A stretch of 64,000 nt of DNA, taken from NCBI RefSeq assembly GCF_000785435.2, contig NZ_JTDB02000001.1:1330499-1394498 (forward strand), written 5' to 3'. The notes beneath the pieces were generated by a model. It worked only from the letters and a program-made list of their open reading frames with translations, was not told the DNA's origin and ran no database searches. This DNA comes from Paraburkholderia sacchari. GTDB lineage: Bacteria; Pseudomonadota; Gammaproteobacteria; Burkholderiales; Burkholderiaceae. The translations under genes and the position numbers were made by a program. The number at the start of each line of letters is the position of its first letter. Position 1 is the first letter of the stretch. Below, piece by piece: positions 34,998 to 43,390 of this stretch.

Positions 34998-35468
34998 ATG
35001 TATCAACGCATTCTGGTTGCGGTCGACGGCAGCGAAACGTCGCGCCGCGCATTCGACGCCGCGCTCGAACTGGCGAAGGCAATGGGTTCGACGCTGCAAC
35101 CGTTCTACGTAATCGAAAACACGCCGATGTATTTCGATGCGCCGGGCTACGATCCGTCCATCCTGCGCAATCAGATGATCGCTCAGGGCAAGGAACTCGC
35201 GGACCACATGAACAAGGTGCTGCGCGAGCGCGGCGTGCAAGGCGAAATGTTGACCGGCGAGGCGTCCTCGCTCGAGGACGTGCCCACGCTCGTGCTCAAT
35301 GCGGCGAAGGCGAACGGCGCCGACCTGATCGTGATGGGCACGCACGGGCGGCGCGGTTTTCAGCGGCTGATTCTCGGCAGCGTGGCCGAGCGCTGCGTGC
35401 GCCAATCGACCCTGCCGGTCCTGTTGATTCCTTCTGCCGCTGGTGTGTCCGCTACGGATGCCGAATAG
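34998..35468 (+). CDS. Universal stress protein (UspA family)
   Basis: A 156-residue single-domain Usp. It begins ILVAVDGSETSRRAFDAAL and carries the ATP-binding signature G-x2-G-x9-G-S in MGTHGRRGFQRLILGS. The start follows GGAGGCTCC. Usp proteins aid survival in stress and low oxygen. The next gene is an FNR-type regulator, so oxygen-linked control is plausible. Confidence 0.92.
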   Translation: MYQRILVAVDGSETSRRAFDAALELAKAMGSTLQPFYVIENTPMYFDAPGYDPSILRNQMIAQGKELADHMNKVLRERGVQGEMLTGEASSLEDVPTLVLNAAKANGADLIVMGTHGRRGFQRLILGSVAERCVRQSTLPVLLIPSAAGVSATDAE

Positions 35469-35564
35469 CCATCTGATAGCCGTTCGGCTAACCATCCGGA
35501 TAAGAAGCGCCGAATGGCCAAGAATTAAAAGATAACGCTCGAATTCCCACCTTTTTGAATCCGC

Positions 35565-35578
35565 TTGAGCCTGATCAC
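35565..35578. promoter_or_regulatory. Weak FNR-like palindrome
   Basis: TTGAGCCTGATCAC matches the FNR consensus TTGAT-N4-ATCAA at eight of ten fixed positions. It lies 127 bases before the FNR-type gene, so it could be autoregulatory. Given two mismatches, chance is a real alternative. Confidence 0.25.
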
Positions 35579-35704
35579 TTGCCGCGAAACCGGCTTCTGA
35601 CAAGGCGCAAGCGGATCTATCTCATATGCGCGGCGTTTTGCCGCCATTTTAAGATTTAAGCGCGGTGTGACAATGCTCCCAAAATCGATTACAGGAGCAA
35701 GCCA

Positions 35705-36457
35705 ATGCTGACCCCTACCGTCGTGTCGCACACTGTGCGCCGTGCCAGTCGTAATTCTCCTGCGAGCCCGCGTACTTCCGCGCGTTGCTCCAGTTGCGCA
35801 ATGCGTCATCTGTGCATGCCTCAAGGGCTTGCACCCGACGATCTGCCGAAGCTCGAAGCGCTTATCTGCAATGCGCGCAGCATACGGCGCGGCGAAGCGC
35901 TCTATCGCGCCGGCGACCCGTTCGACACGCTCTATGCGGTTCGTTCCGGATCGCTGAAAACCGTCATGGCGCACCGCGACGGCCGCGAGCAGGTCACGGG
36001 CCTGCGCCTCGCCGGCGACCCGCTGGGTATCGACGGCATCAGCACCGACTTCCACACTTGCAGCGCGGTGGCGCTCGAAGACAGCTCGGTGTGCATCATC
36101 CCCTATTCGGCGCTCAAGCACCTCTGCCGCGAAACCGGCGCCATGCAGGACCGCCTGCACCGGCTCATGAGCGAGCAACTCATCCGCGAATCGTCGCAGA
36201 TGATGGTGCTGGGTTCGCTGTCCGCCGACGAACGCGTGGCGGCCTTCCTGCTCGACGTCTCCGAGCGCAACGGCCAGCGCGGCTATTCGTACGCCGAGTT
36301 CAACCTGCGCATGACGCGTGAGGACATGGGCAGCTATCTCGGCATGACGCTCGAAACGGTCAGCCGAACCCTGTCAAGATTTCAAAAGCGCGGACTGATC
36401 GACACACAGGGCAAGCTCATCCGCATCATCGACATCGAAGGCCTGCGCCATTTGTAA
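35705..36457 (+). CDS. FNR/Anr-type oxygen-sensing regulator
   Basis: A 250-residue Crp/Fnr protein. Cys28, Cys31 and Cys37 (CSSCAMRHLC) plus Cys119 (FHTCSAVAL) match the four [4Fe-4S] ligands of FNR. The cyclic-nucleotide-like beta barrel is at about 50-150. The HTH is near 205-225 (TREDMGSYLGMTLETVSRTL), with the ETVSR recognition helix of FNR. It should act as an anaerobic or microaerobic regulator. AGGAGCAAGCCA precedes the ATG. It has a 27-residue extension before the cysteines. Confidence 0.92.
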   Translation: MLTPTVVSHTVRRASRNSPASPRTSARCSSCAMRHLCMPQGLAPDDLPKLEALICNARSIRRGEALYRAGDPFDTLYAVRSGSLKTVMAHRDGREQVTGLRLAGDPLGIDGISTDFHTCSAVALEDSSVCIIPYSALKHLCRETGAMQDRLHRLMSEQLIRESSQMMVLGSLSADERVAAFLLDVSERNGQRGYSYAEFNLRMTREDMGSYLGMTLETVSRTLSRFQKRGLIDTQGKLIRIIDIEGLRHL

Positions 36458-36474
36458 ACGAGAGGCCCTCGCGT

Positions 36475-36496
36475 GCGCCGCCCCTGCTGGCGGCGC
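36475..36496 (+). terminator. Hairpin after the FNR-type gene
   Basis: GCGCCGCC (36475-36482) pairs with GGCGGCGC (36489-36496) over a six-base loop, 17 bases after the stop. It is followed by a loose T-containing stretch (GTCTTGTGTGTCT). Confidence 0.45.
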
Positions 36497-36621
36497 GCGG
36501 TCTTGTGTGTCTCTCGAATCCCCCATTCACGCAATCCCGCCCGGCGGCGCGTAACAGCGTTGGCACGGCTCCTGCGCAGCGGTAAAGTTCGTTCACCGCC
36601 CCAATCAGGAGACTCGCCGCA

Positions 36622-37899
36622 ATGCAGCTCCCGTCCCCGCCCACACTCGTCGCACGACTCGCCCAGGCACGCTCCGCCAGCGACGCGCTCTTTGCCGTCG
36701 TCAAGCCCGAATTCCTCTACGAACGCCCGATTCGCGAGCGCCACCGCATCGTGTTTTACATCGGCCATCTCGAAGCGTTCGACCGTAATCTGTTCGACAA
36801 ACGCCTGTTCGACCTGCCGTCCGCCGATCCACGTCTGGACCAGTTGTTCGCGTTCGGCATCGACCCCGTCGATGGCGCGCTGCCCACCGACACGCCCGCC
36901 GACTGGCCCAGCCTTGCCGAAGTGCGCGACTATGCTCGCGACGCCCGCGCCCGCATCGATGCGCAGCTCGCCACGCTCGACTTGCCGGCCACTGTCTCCC
37001 AGCACGATACCGGCGCCCAATTGCTGAACGTGGCCATCGAGCATCGCCTGATGCATGTTGAAACGCTCTCTTACATGCTTCATCAGTTGCCGTTCGCACA
37101 GAAGCTCGCCCCCGCCTCGGCACGCGACATCGCCGATCACCTCTATGTTGCGACGCCGTCGATGATGAGCGTTCCGGCAGGCCGCACCGAACTCGGCATG
37201 ACGCATGAGCGCGGCGTCTTCGGCTGGGACAACGAGTTCGGCGAAGAACAGGTGGAGGTGGCCGCGTTCGAGATCGACCGCTTTATGGTGACCAACGGTG
37301 CCTGGCTCGAATTCATCGCCGATGGCGGCTATCGGCGCAAGGCGTTGTGGAATGACGCCGATTGGGCGTGGCAGGAAACCGAAGGCATCGAACATCCGGT
37401 CTTCTGGGTCCGCGCCGACGACGGCTGGCGTCTGCGCACCATGTTCGAGGATATCGCACTACCGCTCGCATGGCCGGTCTATGTGAGCCAGGCGGAAGCC
37501 AGCGCCTTCGCGCGCTGGCGCGGCGCACGGCTGCCGACCGAGGCCGAATGGCAGCGCGCGGCGCACGGCGCACTGCCAGGCGCCACCGACAATTTCGACT
37601 TCCGGAGCTGGAACCCCGTTGCTGTGGATGCGACACCGGACAGCGCGAGCACGTGGGGTGTGGAAGGGCTATACGGCAACGGCTGGGAATGGACTTCGAC
37701 GCCATTCGGCCCGCTGCCCGGATTCGAGCCGTTTCCGTTCTACGAAGGTTATTCGGCGAACTTCTTTGACGGCCAGCATTATTCGATGAAAGGCGGTTCC
37801 GCGCGCACCGCGGGCTGCATGATCCGTCCTACGTTCCGCAACTGGTTTCAGCCGCACTATCAGTATGTTTATGCGGGATTTCGTTGCGTGCGCAACTGA
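36622..37899 (+). CDS. EgtB/SenA-family non-heme iron enzyme
   Basis: A 425-residue enzyme: an N-terminal DinB-like helical domain (about 1-160) with the iron-binding H-x3-H-x-E at His141, His145 and Glu147 (HRLMHVE) and an extra histidine at 49 (GHLEAFD). A formylglycine-generating-enzyme-type C-lectin domain (about 175-425) follows, ending YVYAGFRCVRN. EgtB forms the C-S bond of ergothioneine; the close relative SenA forms the C-Se bond of selenoneine. Neither egtD nor senB is adjacent, so the substrate is undecided. The start follows AGGAG. Confidence 0.8.
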   Translation: MQLPSPPTLVARLAQARSASDALFAVVKPEFLYERPIRERHRIVFYIGHLEAFDRNLFDKRLFDLPSADPRLDQLFAFGIDPVDGALPTDTPADWPSLAEVRDYARDARARIDAQLATLDLPATVSQHDTGAQLLNVAIEHRLMHVETLSYMLHQLPFAQKLAPASARDIADHLYVATPSMMSVPAGRTELGMTHERGVFGWDNEFGEEQVEVAAFEIDRFMVTNGAWLEFIADGGYRRKALWNDADWAWQETEGIEHPVFWVRADDGWRLRTMFEDIALPLAWPVYVSQAEASAFARWRGARLPTEAEWQRAAHGALPGATDNFDFRSWNPVAVDATPDSASTWGVEGLYGNGWEWTSTPFGPLPGFEPFPFYEGYSANFFDGQHYSMKGGSARTAGCMIRPTFRNWFQPHYQYVYAGFRCVRN

Positions 37900-37958
37900 A
37901 TAATCAAGTAAGTGGGCACATGTAATCGGGCGGCCCGAGCGCCGGCCCCAATAGACCA

Positions 37959-38627
37959 TCAGGACCGACGCGACAGTGTGGCTAGCCACTGCGCGAAATC
38001 GTAAGGCTGATCGGTGTCTAAACCACCGACCGTTTTCGAGCAACGCCCGACATAATACCCCGGCGTCGTCCCCCAGCGTGCGCCGGAAATGGCGTCCCAA
38101 ATGGCTCTGGTCGAAGACCCGACTTCTGCCGCCACCTCGCAGGGCGGCACGCCATCGCGCAGCATCTGCTGCGCACGGCGTACCCGAACGAGGCACAAGT
38201 ATCGATGCGGCGACATGCCGACTTGCTCACGAACGAGCGTCGGAAAGCGCGACACGCTCAGGCCCGCTGTCCTTGGCGAGCGTCGCGAGTGTAACCCGCT
38301 GCGCGAACGCGCTCTCGATGAACGCAACAGCCTGCCAGATCGGCATCGACGTGCCACAACGCTGCATCGCCCCGGTCGGAGTCATCTGCGCTTCACCGCG
38401 CGTAGTCGAGCACTCGGGCCATCTCATCGCTCCTTGATTCGCTCGCACGAGGCGACCTTCAACGGCGGATAACGCTCGCAAAGCTGCGCAAACAGCTCAT
38501 GCACGAGCGCCTCACCGCCGTCGTCGCCGGACAGCGCCACTCCGTAGACCTCGCGCGCGAGCCGTCTTCGCCGCCAGCCAGGGCGGCCTGGACTGAGGCG
38601 ATCGCGGAGGTCCCAACGTAGTGGCAT
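37959..38627 (-). pseudogene. AraC-family regulator, disrupted by frameshifts
   Basis: Pieces of one AraC regulator lie in two frames of the minus strand. N-terminal fragments (38424-38627) end at a stop. QAVAFIESAFAQRVTLATLAKDSG continues in a second frame (around 38250-38340), then VSRFPTLVREQVGMSPHRY in the first. Inside the second HTH, FDQSHLGRHFRRTLG is readable only in the other frame, and the reading returns with TTPGYYVGR. The last switch coincides with a run of five Gs near 38069. This looks like a decayed gene, unless several sequencing errors are involved. Confidence 0.65.
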
Positions 38628-38731
38628 GAAAAACGTGGGCTAACACGAAACGGCACTTCGACACTTCGAACGCGCACTTTGCGCCCATGCGGGCGGAAAG
38701 TGCGCGCGAGTATGCCGTATCCGCATCGATA

Positions 38732-38968
38732 TCAAACCGATACGAGCGTTTTACCGGCGGGCTTCCAGTGCTCCGCAACGGCCTTGTCCGGTATGCGCAC
38801 CGTCGCAAGCAGCGGCACGTAGCCATGCAGCCTTGCTTCGTTCACCGCCAGTCGCTCGGAGCGGAGCAGTTCTCCCGAAAGCTTCGTCCCATCCTGGGTT
38901 TCAATGCGGTATCCATCAATAGGGCCCCACTGTCCCTTCGGCACGGGTTCTATATAAACGTGCACCAT
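38732..38968 (-). CDS. Small protein of unknown function
   Basis: A 78-residue soluble protein behind GGAGAGACAAG. It is compact alpha/beta: VHVYIEPVPKGQWGPIDGYR forms strands, followed by a helix (SERLAVNEARLHG) and VATVRIP-like strand (LLATVRIPDKAVAEHW). No named family is recognised. It lies beside the AraC pseudogene. Confidence 0.6.
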   Translation of the reverse strand: MVHVYIEPVPKGQWGPIDGYRIETQDGTKLSGELLRSERLAVNEARLHGYVPLLATVRIPDKAVAEHWKPAGKTLVSV

Positions 38969-39498
38969 CTTGTCTCTCCACAGGTTTGGAAAATTCCGGA
39001 ACGCGCGAACGTTCGCCATGGATAAAGCGTACTGGGATAAATATCGTTCGCGGCTTCCTGCCCGCTGGAAGTTGCAGGAAATAAAATTCATTAAAATCAA
39101 TGAGATGCATAAATTATATTGCAATGTGAAATCACATTCGCCTATATGCAATTCCCTCATGCTGCGTCGCCGCAGATTTTTCTGGCATACGCGACATCAT
39201 TCCGCAATATGAAATATTTGCAATACCCGATGCGGCCGCCAACCATCGAATACGTCATCACGAAGAACAACTTCAAGAGCAACGGCATCGGGGTGTATCG
39301 CTGGCCGCCCTGAATTCGTCTACATATGTAGGAAAACGCTGACAGCACTACTGTTGCGACTACATCAAGTTCGCTGGCCGCTGATTTCATTTGCCCCCCG
39401 CCAAAGCAATACTTCCGTCACCCGAGCGACACACGTTCGCGCCAGCGCCAGCAGGTTGCCGGGAGACATATCGAAGTAGCCCTTGAGCGGGGAACATC
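38969..39498. other. AT-rich intergenic region upstream of flhDC
   Basis: No supported gene. Much of 39060-39250 is unusually AT-rich for this genome (GAAATAAAATTCATTAAAA and similar), a common property of H-NS-silenced promoters such as those of flagellar master regulators. A 64-codon open frame at 39119-39313 has no ribosome site or recognisable sequence. Confidence 0.4.
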
Positions 39499-39816
39499 AT
39501 GAATAGCGCCGATACTCTGCAGTCCATTCAGGAACTCAACCTGTCCTACCTCGCGCTTGCACAGCGCCTGCTGCGCGACGACCGCCCGGCGGGTATGTTC
39601 CGGCTCGGCCTGTCCGGGCAGGTGGCCGACCTGCTGGCCGGACTGACGCTCGCGCAAATCGTCAAGCTCGCGGCCTGCAATCAGTTGCTGTGCTTCTTCC
39701 GCATCAACGACCACCAGATGCTGTCCGTGCTGGCGGCGCCCGCGAAGCACATCGATATCGCGCACACGCATGCAGCCGTGCTGCTCGCGGGCCAGCCCGC
39801 CGAACAGTTCGCGTGA
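39499..39816 (+). CDS. flhD: Flagellar master regulator subunit FlhD
   Basis: A 105-residue protein with the FlhD core: IQELNLSYLALAQRLLRDDR, then RLGLSGQVADLLAGLTLAQIVKLA. FlhD joins FlhC in the FlhD4C2 activator of flagellar class II promoters. The ATG follows GGGGAAC. The pair here has no flagellar, mot or che genes around it, so it may be a second, non-canonical copy. Confidence 0.9.
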   Translation: MNSADTLQSIQELNLSYLALAQRLLRDDRPAGMFRLGLSGQVADLLAGLTLAQIVKLAACNQLLCFFRINDHQMLSVLAAPAKHIDIAHTHAAVLLAGQPAEQFA

Positions 39817-39833
39817 CTGGACCGAGGCGAGCC

Positions 39834-40406
39834 ATGACCAGGATGAGCATCATCGAAGACGCAAGGGAAGTGGTGCGCGCAAGCGCATTGATCGAACTCG
39901 GCGCACGGATGCAGGTGCTCGAAAGCGAGCTGGCACTGCCGCGCGATCGGCTGATCCGGCTCTACCACGAGATCAAGGGAGAATCGCCGCCAAAGGGCAT
40001 GCTGCCGTCGTCCGCCGACTGGTACATGACGTGGCAGGCCAACATCCACGCCTCGCTGTTCTACAACACGTATGTGTTTCTCAAGGACTCGGCGGGCTGC
40101 TCGCATCTCGACGCGCTGACCAAGGGATTTCGCCTGTATCGGGAACACTGCGCGCACAACGGTCTCGAGATGCAACTCGATTTGACGCGCGCCTGGACGC
40201 TGGTGCGCTTCTTCAACGGCGCAATCCTGCAGTTGACTTCATGCCGCCGCTGCGCGGGCAAGTTCGTGATCCACAAGTACGATGCGCCGGAGGGCAAGGT
40301 CTGTGCGATTTGCCAGCCGCCTTCACGCGCGGGCAAGCGCGCGAAGGCCAAGCCGCCCCGCCCTATGCCGGTTCCTCTCGATTCAGAGCGCTCACCGGCA
40401 GGCTGA
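39834..40406 (+). CDS. flhC: Flagellar master regulator subunit FlhC
   Basis: A 190-residue DNA-binding subunit. The zinc-binding cysteines Cys137, Cys140, Cys157 and Cys160 (TSCRRC and VCAIC) are at the same positions as in the E. coli protein. It starts 17 bases after flhD. Its last 44 bases overlap the 3' end of the convergent histidine kinase gene, which makes its basic/Pro-rich tail (KAKPPRPMPVPLDS) a constrained sequence. Confidence 0.9.
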   Translation: MTRMSIIEDAREVVRASALIELGARMQVLESELALPRDRLIRLYHEIKGESPPKGMLPSSADWYMTWQANIHASLFYNTYVFLKDSAGCSHLDALTKGFRLYREHCAHNGLEMQLDLTRAWTLVRFFNGAILQLTSCRRCAGKFVIHKYDAPEGKVCAICQPPSRAGKRAKAKPPRPMPVPLDSERSPAG

Positions 40407-41967
40407 CCGACAAGCGAAATCCCTCGCCCGGCGCCGTATCGACAGACACCGCGCCGTTCAATTGCCGGACCCGCTCGCGCATGCCGAGCAAACCGAACGA
40501 CTGCTCCTTGTGCATCGCGCCGGCCGCCGAGCCGCGCCCGTTGTCGGCCACGCCGATGCGGCACGCATCGCCGTCCAGCACAACCTCGACCTGCACTTCG
40601 GTGGCCTCCGAGTGTTTTGCAATGTTCGTGAGCGCTTCCTGGACGATCCGGTACATCGCCGTGGCCGCCGCCGAATCGATATGCAGATCGTCGATGTCGA
40701 TGACCAGATCCACCGCGATCCCATTGCGGCTTTCGAAATCGCCGGCGAGCCATTCGAGCGCCGGCACGAGCCCGAGGTCGTCGAGCACGATCGGACGCAG
40801 CCCGGCTGCGATGTGGCGCACCGATCTCACGGTTTCGTCGATCAACGTCATCATCGAGCGTGCCCGGCCGCGCAGCACCGGCGCCATCGCGCGGTCGTCG
40901 AGATCGCTTTCGAGCATCGTCAGGTCGATCTTCAACGCGGTCAGCCGCTGTCCGAGATCGTCGTGCAGTTCGCGCGCGATGCGCTTTTGCTCCTCCTCGC
41001 GCGCGGCCTGGATGCCCGCCGAGAGGTGCCCCAGATGTTCGAACTCCTTCACGCGCATGCGCTCGCGCATATCCCGGCGCATGTCGCGGCGCGTGAGCGC
41101 AACGAGCCGCGCATAGAGCGTGCCGCTCTCGACCAGCAGCACGATCAGCACGAAGCTCGCCGCCAGCAGGCCATATATCCGCCCTGCATAGAACCCGAGA
41201 TCGAAGCGGCCGTGGTTGAGCATCGCGGCAAGCGCGATGTCGATCATCCACGCCACCATCACGACCATCAGCCACATGTCGAGCGCCGTGCGCTTGCCGT
41301 GCCGCCATAGAATGGCGAGCGCGAACGGGCTCGCCAGCCACACCGCGCCAATCACCCAGCGGTACGCCCAGGTAAAGCGTCCGTTCACGAGGAGATCGGG
41401 CAGCAGCGCCTGGCCCGCCGTGGCGAAGACGGTCAGGACGCAAACGAGCGCCGCCACGGCCAGCACGCACAACGCGATCGATGCGCGCGCCGAACGCCCT
41501 GGCATGGCGCGGCGATCACCGTGAGCGGCCTTGCCGAGCAGCACATAGGCCGTAGCGAAGCAGGGAAAACCGGCGTGCCAGAACATATAGATCCACGCGG
41601 TGCTCTGCGTGCCGGCACCTAGCAACCCGGCGGGTGCGAACAGGCCCGGAAACGTGAGGCCATGTGCAATAGTCATGCCGGCGGTGAAGAGATAGCCGCT
41701 GCCGAGGGCGAGCAGCGCACGCGAGCGCAGCGAATTGAACTGGCCGAACAGCAGCATGGCCGTAATCAGGTCGTTCATCACCAGCGCCGATTCGTAGATC
41801 GGGATGAACGCCCCCACCACCGGCAGCGGACGCTTCGCAAACGGCGCAAATACCGCGAACAGCGCGCAGCTCGCGAAGATGACCGTGAGCGCGAGCCGCC
41901 GCTCGCTGCGCCCCGCGGGCAAGGTCGAAAGAAACATCTGGTTGCCGTCGTCTCGATCGCGACCCAT
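40363..41967 (-). CDS. Membrane sensor histidine kinase, MASE4 plus HisKA_3 type
   Basis: A 534-residue sensor of the NarX/DesK class. The N-terminal half (about 25-290) is a MASE4-like membrane domain of roughly eight helices. A short coiled coil leads to the HisKA_3 dimerisation helix, with phospho-accepting His335 in RELHDDLGQRL. The C-terminal ATPase domain has IVQEALTNIAKHSEA (N box) and VADNGRGS (G1). ATG 42000 is an alternative start. It is divergent from the NarL-type response regulator gene, its likely partner, and overlaps flhC by 44 bases. Confidence 0.88.
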   Translation of the reverse strand: MGRDRDDGNQMFLSTLPAGRSERRLALTVIFASCALFAVFAPFAKRPLPVVGAFIPIYESALVMNDLITAMLLFGQFNSLRSRALLALGSGYLFTAGMTIAHGLTFPGLFAPAGLLGAGTQSTAWIYMFWHAGFPCFATAYVLLGKAAHGDRRAMPGRSARASIALCVLAVAALVCVLTVFATAGQALLPDLLVNGRFTWAYRWVIGAVWLASPFALAILWRHGKRTALDMWLMVVMVAWMIDIALAAMLNHGRFDLGFYAGRIYGLLAASFVLIVLLVESGTLYARLVALTRRDMRRDMRERMRVKEFEHLGHLSAGIQAAREEEQKRIARELHDDLGQRLTALKIDLTMLESDLDDRAMAPVLRGRARSMMTLIDETVRSVRHIAAGLRPIVLDDLGLVPALEWLAGDFESRNGIAVDLVIDIDDLHIDSAAATAMYRIVQEALTNIAKHSEATEVQVEVVLDGDACRIGVADNGRGSAAGAMHKEQSFGLLGMRERVRQLNGAVSVDTAPGEGFRLSVSLPVSALNREEPA

Positions 41968-42146
41968 GCGCCTGCCTGGAAATGAATCAGGAGAAGGCAT
42001 TTGAGCAGAGGATGCATGTCGAAGGCAACTATTGCATACTGCCTCCTGGCAACAGAATTATCCGCAGCGGGATGATCCACAGCGGCTCGCCGCAAACATC
42101 ACTTGGCTTTCCCGCAACCAGCGGCACAGCTGGAGGACACCCACCC

Positions 42147-42794
42147 ATGACCCAGGTTTTGATCGCCGACGACCACGCGCTCGTGCGTGACGGTCTCCGC
42201 CATATCCTGCAGAACGCCAGCGGGTTCGACGTGGTCGGCGAGGCGCGCGACGGCGTGAGCACGATCGCGCTGATCCGCTCGACCCCGGCACACGTGCTGC
42301 TGCTCGATCTGTCGATGCCGGGACGCAACGGCGTCGAGTTGATCAAGCAGATCAAGGAAGAAAAGCCCGAACTGCGCATTCTCGTGCTGACCATGCACGC
42401 CGAGCAGCAATACGCGGTGCGGGCGTTCAGGGCCGGCGCGTCCGGCTACCTGACCAAGGAAAGCGCCGGCGCGGAACTGGTTTCGGCCGTCACCAAGGTG
42501 GCGGCAGGCGGCGTGTATGTGAGCCTCGCAATGGCCGAGCAGTTCGCGCAGAGCCTGAACGAACCGGCCGACGCGCTGCCTCACCAGCGTCTTTCCGACC
42601 GCGAGTTCGACGTGTTCAGGCGCCTGGCCGCCGGCGAGACCATCACCGAAATCGCTCAGGCGCTCTGCGTGAGCGCGAAAACGGTCAGCACTTACAAGAC
42701 GCGCATCCTCGAAAAAATGCGCGTCCCGCACGAGGCCGCGCTCGTGCGCTATGCGATGCGCCACAAGCTATTCGAGGACAACGACGAGGTCTAG
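42147..42794 (+). CDS. NarL/FixJ-family response regulator
   Basis: A 215-residue two-domain regulator: receiver at 1-125 with acidic Asp8-Asp9, phospho-acceptor Asp54 (LLLDLSMPG) and Lys near 104 (YLTKES). The LuxR-type HTH at about 148-210 is SDREFDVFRRLAAGETITE. GGAGGA precedes the ATG. The divergent MASE4 kinase is of the class that pairs with this type. The stop codon is the beginning of a 15-base tandem repeat. Confidence 0.9.
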   Translation: MTQVLIADDHALVRDGLRHILQNASGFDVVGEARDGVSTIALIRSTPAHVLLLDLSMPGRNGVELIKQIKEEKPELRILVLTMHAEQQYAVRAFRAGASGYLTKESAGAELVSAVTKVAAGGVYVSLAMAEQFAQSLNEPADALPHQRLSDREFDVFRRLAAGETITEIAQALCVSAKTVSTYKTRILEKMRVPHEAALVRYAMRHKLFEDNDEV

Positions 42795-42844
42795 CGCGAC
42801 CCGGTCTAGAGCGACCCGGTCTGGCGCGACCCGGTCTGGCGCGG
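42790..42844. repeat. 15-base tandem repeat across the response-regulator stop
   Basis: Units of TCTAGCGCGACCCGG start at 42790, 42805, 42820 and (partial) 42835, giving about 3.7 copies with few changes. The first unit supplies the regulator's TAG stop. Read through in frame, the array would add R/S-D-P-V-W units after a second TAG. Confidence 0.9.
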
Positions 42845-42937
42845 CGGCGTGGCTTCTATGCCGATCGGGTAGGAATCCGCCTACACGACTTCCATTTCGC
42901 CTACCCGAAGTTCAACCGCCGCCGATTCCCTTGCGCG

Positions 42938-43372
42938 ATGGCGGGCCCGATACTTCTGCACATGGATGCGAACGTCTCACCGAAAGAACTGACCGTCTTC
43001 CTCGTCGAAGACTCGGCATCGCTGCGCCGCCGGATCGCGGCGTTGCTCCATACGATCGACGGGGTCCGCGTCGTTGGCGAAGCGGAGGACATCCAGACTG
43101 CACTAAGATGCATCGCCGCCTGCCGCCCCGCTGTCGTGATTACCGACTTGCGCTTGCCCGACGCAAACGGGATCGAGTTGATATCGGCACTCGCCCGCCG
43201 CGGGCCGCCGGTCGTCACGATGGTGCTGACCAATCAATCGAGCCAGCCCTTTCGCGAAGCCTGCCAGGCGGCAGGTGCACATTATTTCTTCGACAAGACT
43301 CAGGAGATCGACAAGGCCCGCAGGGCCATCGAGCGCCTGGCCGAAGCGCACCGCCGGCGTACGGTGCTGTAG
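42938..43372 (+). CDS. Stand-alone response-regulator receiver protein
   Basis: A 144-residue CheY-like receiver without output domain. Acidic residues Glu24-Asp25 (LVEDSAS), phospho-acceptor Asp70 (VITDLRLPD) and Lys119 (FDKTQ) are all in place. ATG 42962 (MDANVS) is an alternative start; neither has a good ribosome site. It follows the NarL-type regulator by 143 bases and may share the same kinase or act in a branched phosphorelay. Confidence 0.8.
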   Translation: MAGPILLHMDANVSPKELTVFLVEDSASLRRRIAALLHTIDGVRVVGEAEDIQTALRCIAACRPAVVITDLRLPDANGIELISALARRGPPVVTMVLTNQSSQPFREACQAAGAHYFFDKTQEIDKARRAIERLAEAHRRRTVL

Positions 43373-43390
43373 CCTTGCGCGACGCATCGC

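Noticed and set aside
39119..39313. 64-codon open frame upstream of flhD
   Set aside because: In an AT-rich control region with no ribosome site; too short and unlike any known protein.
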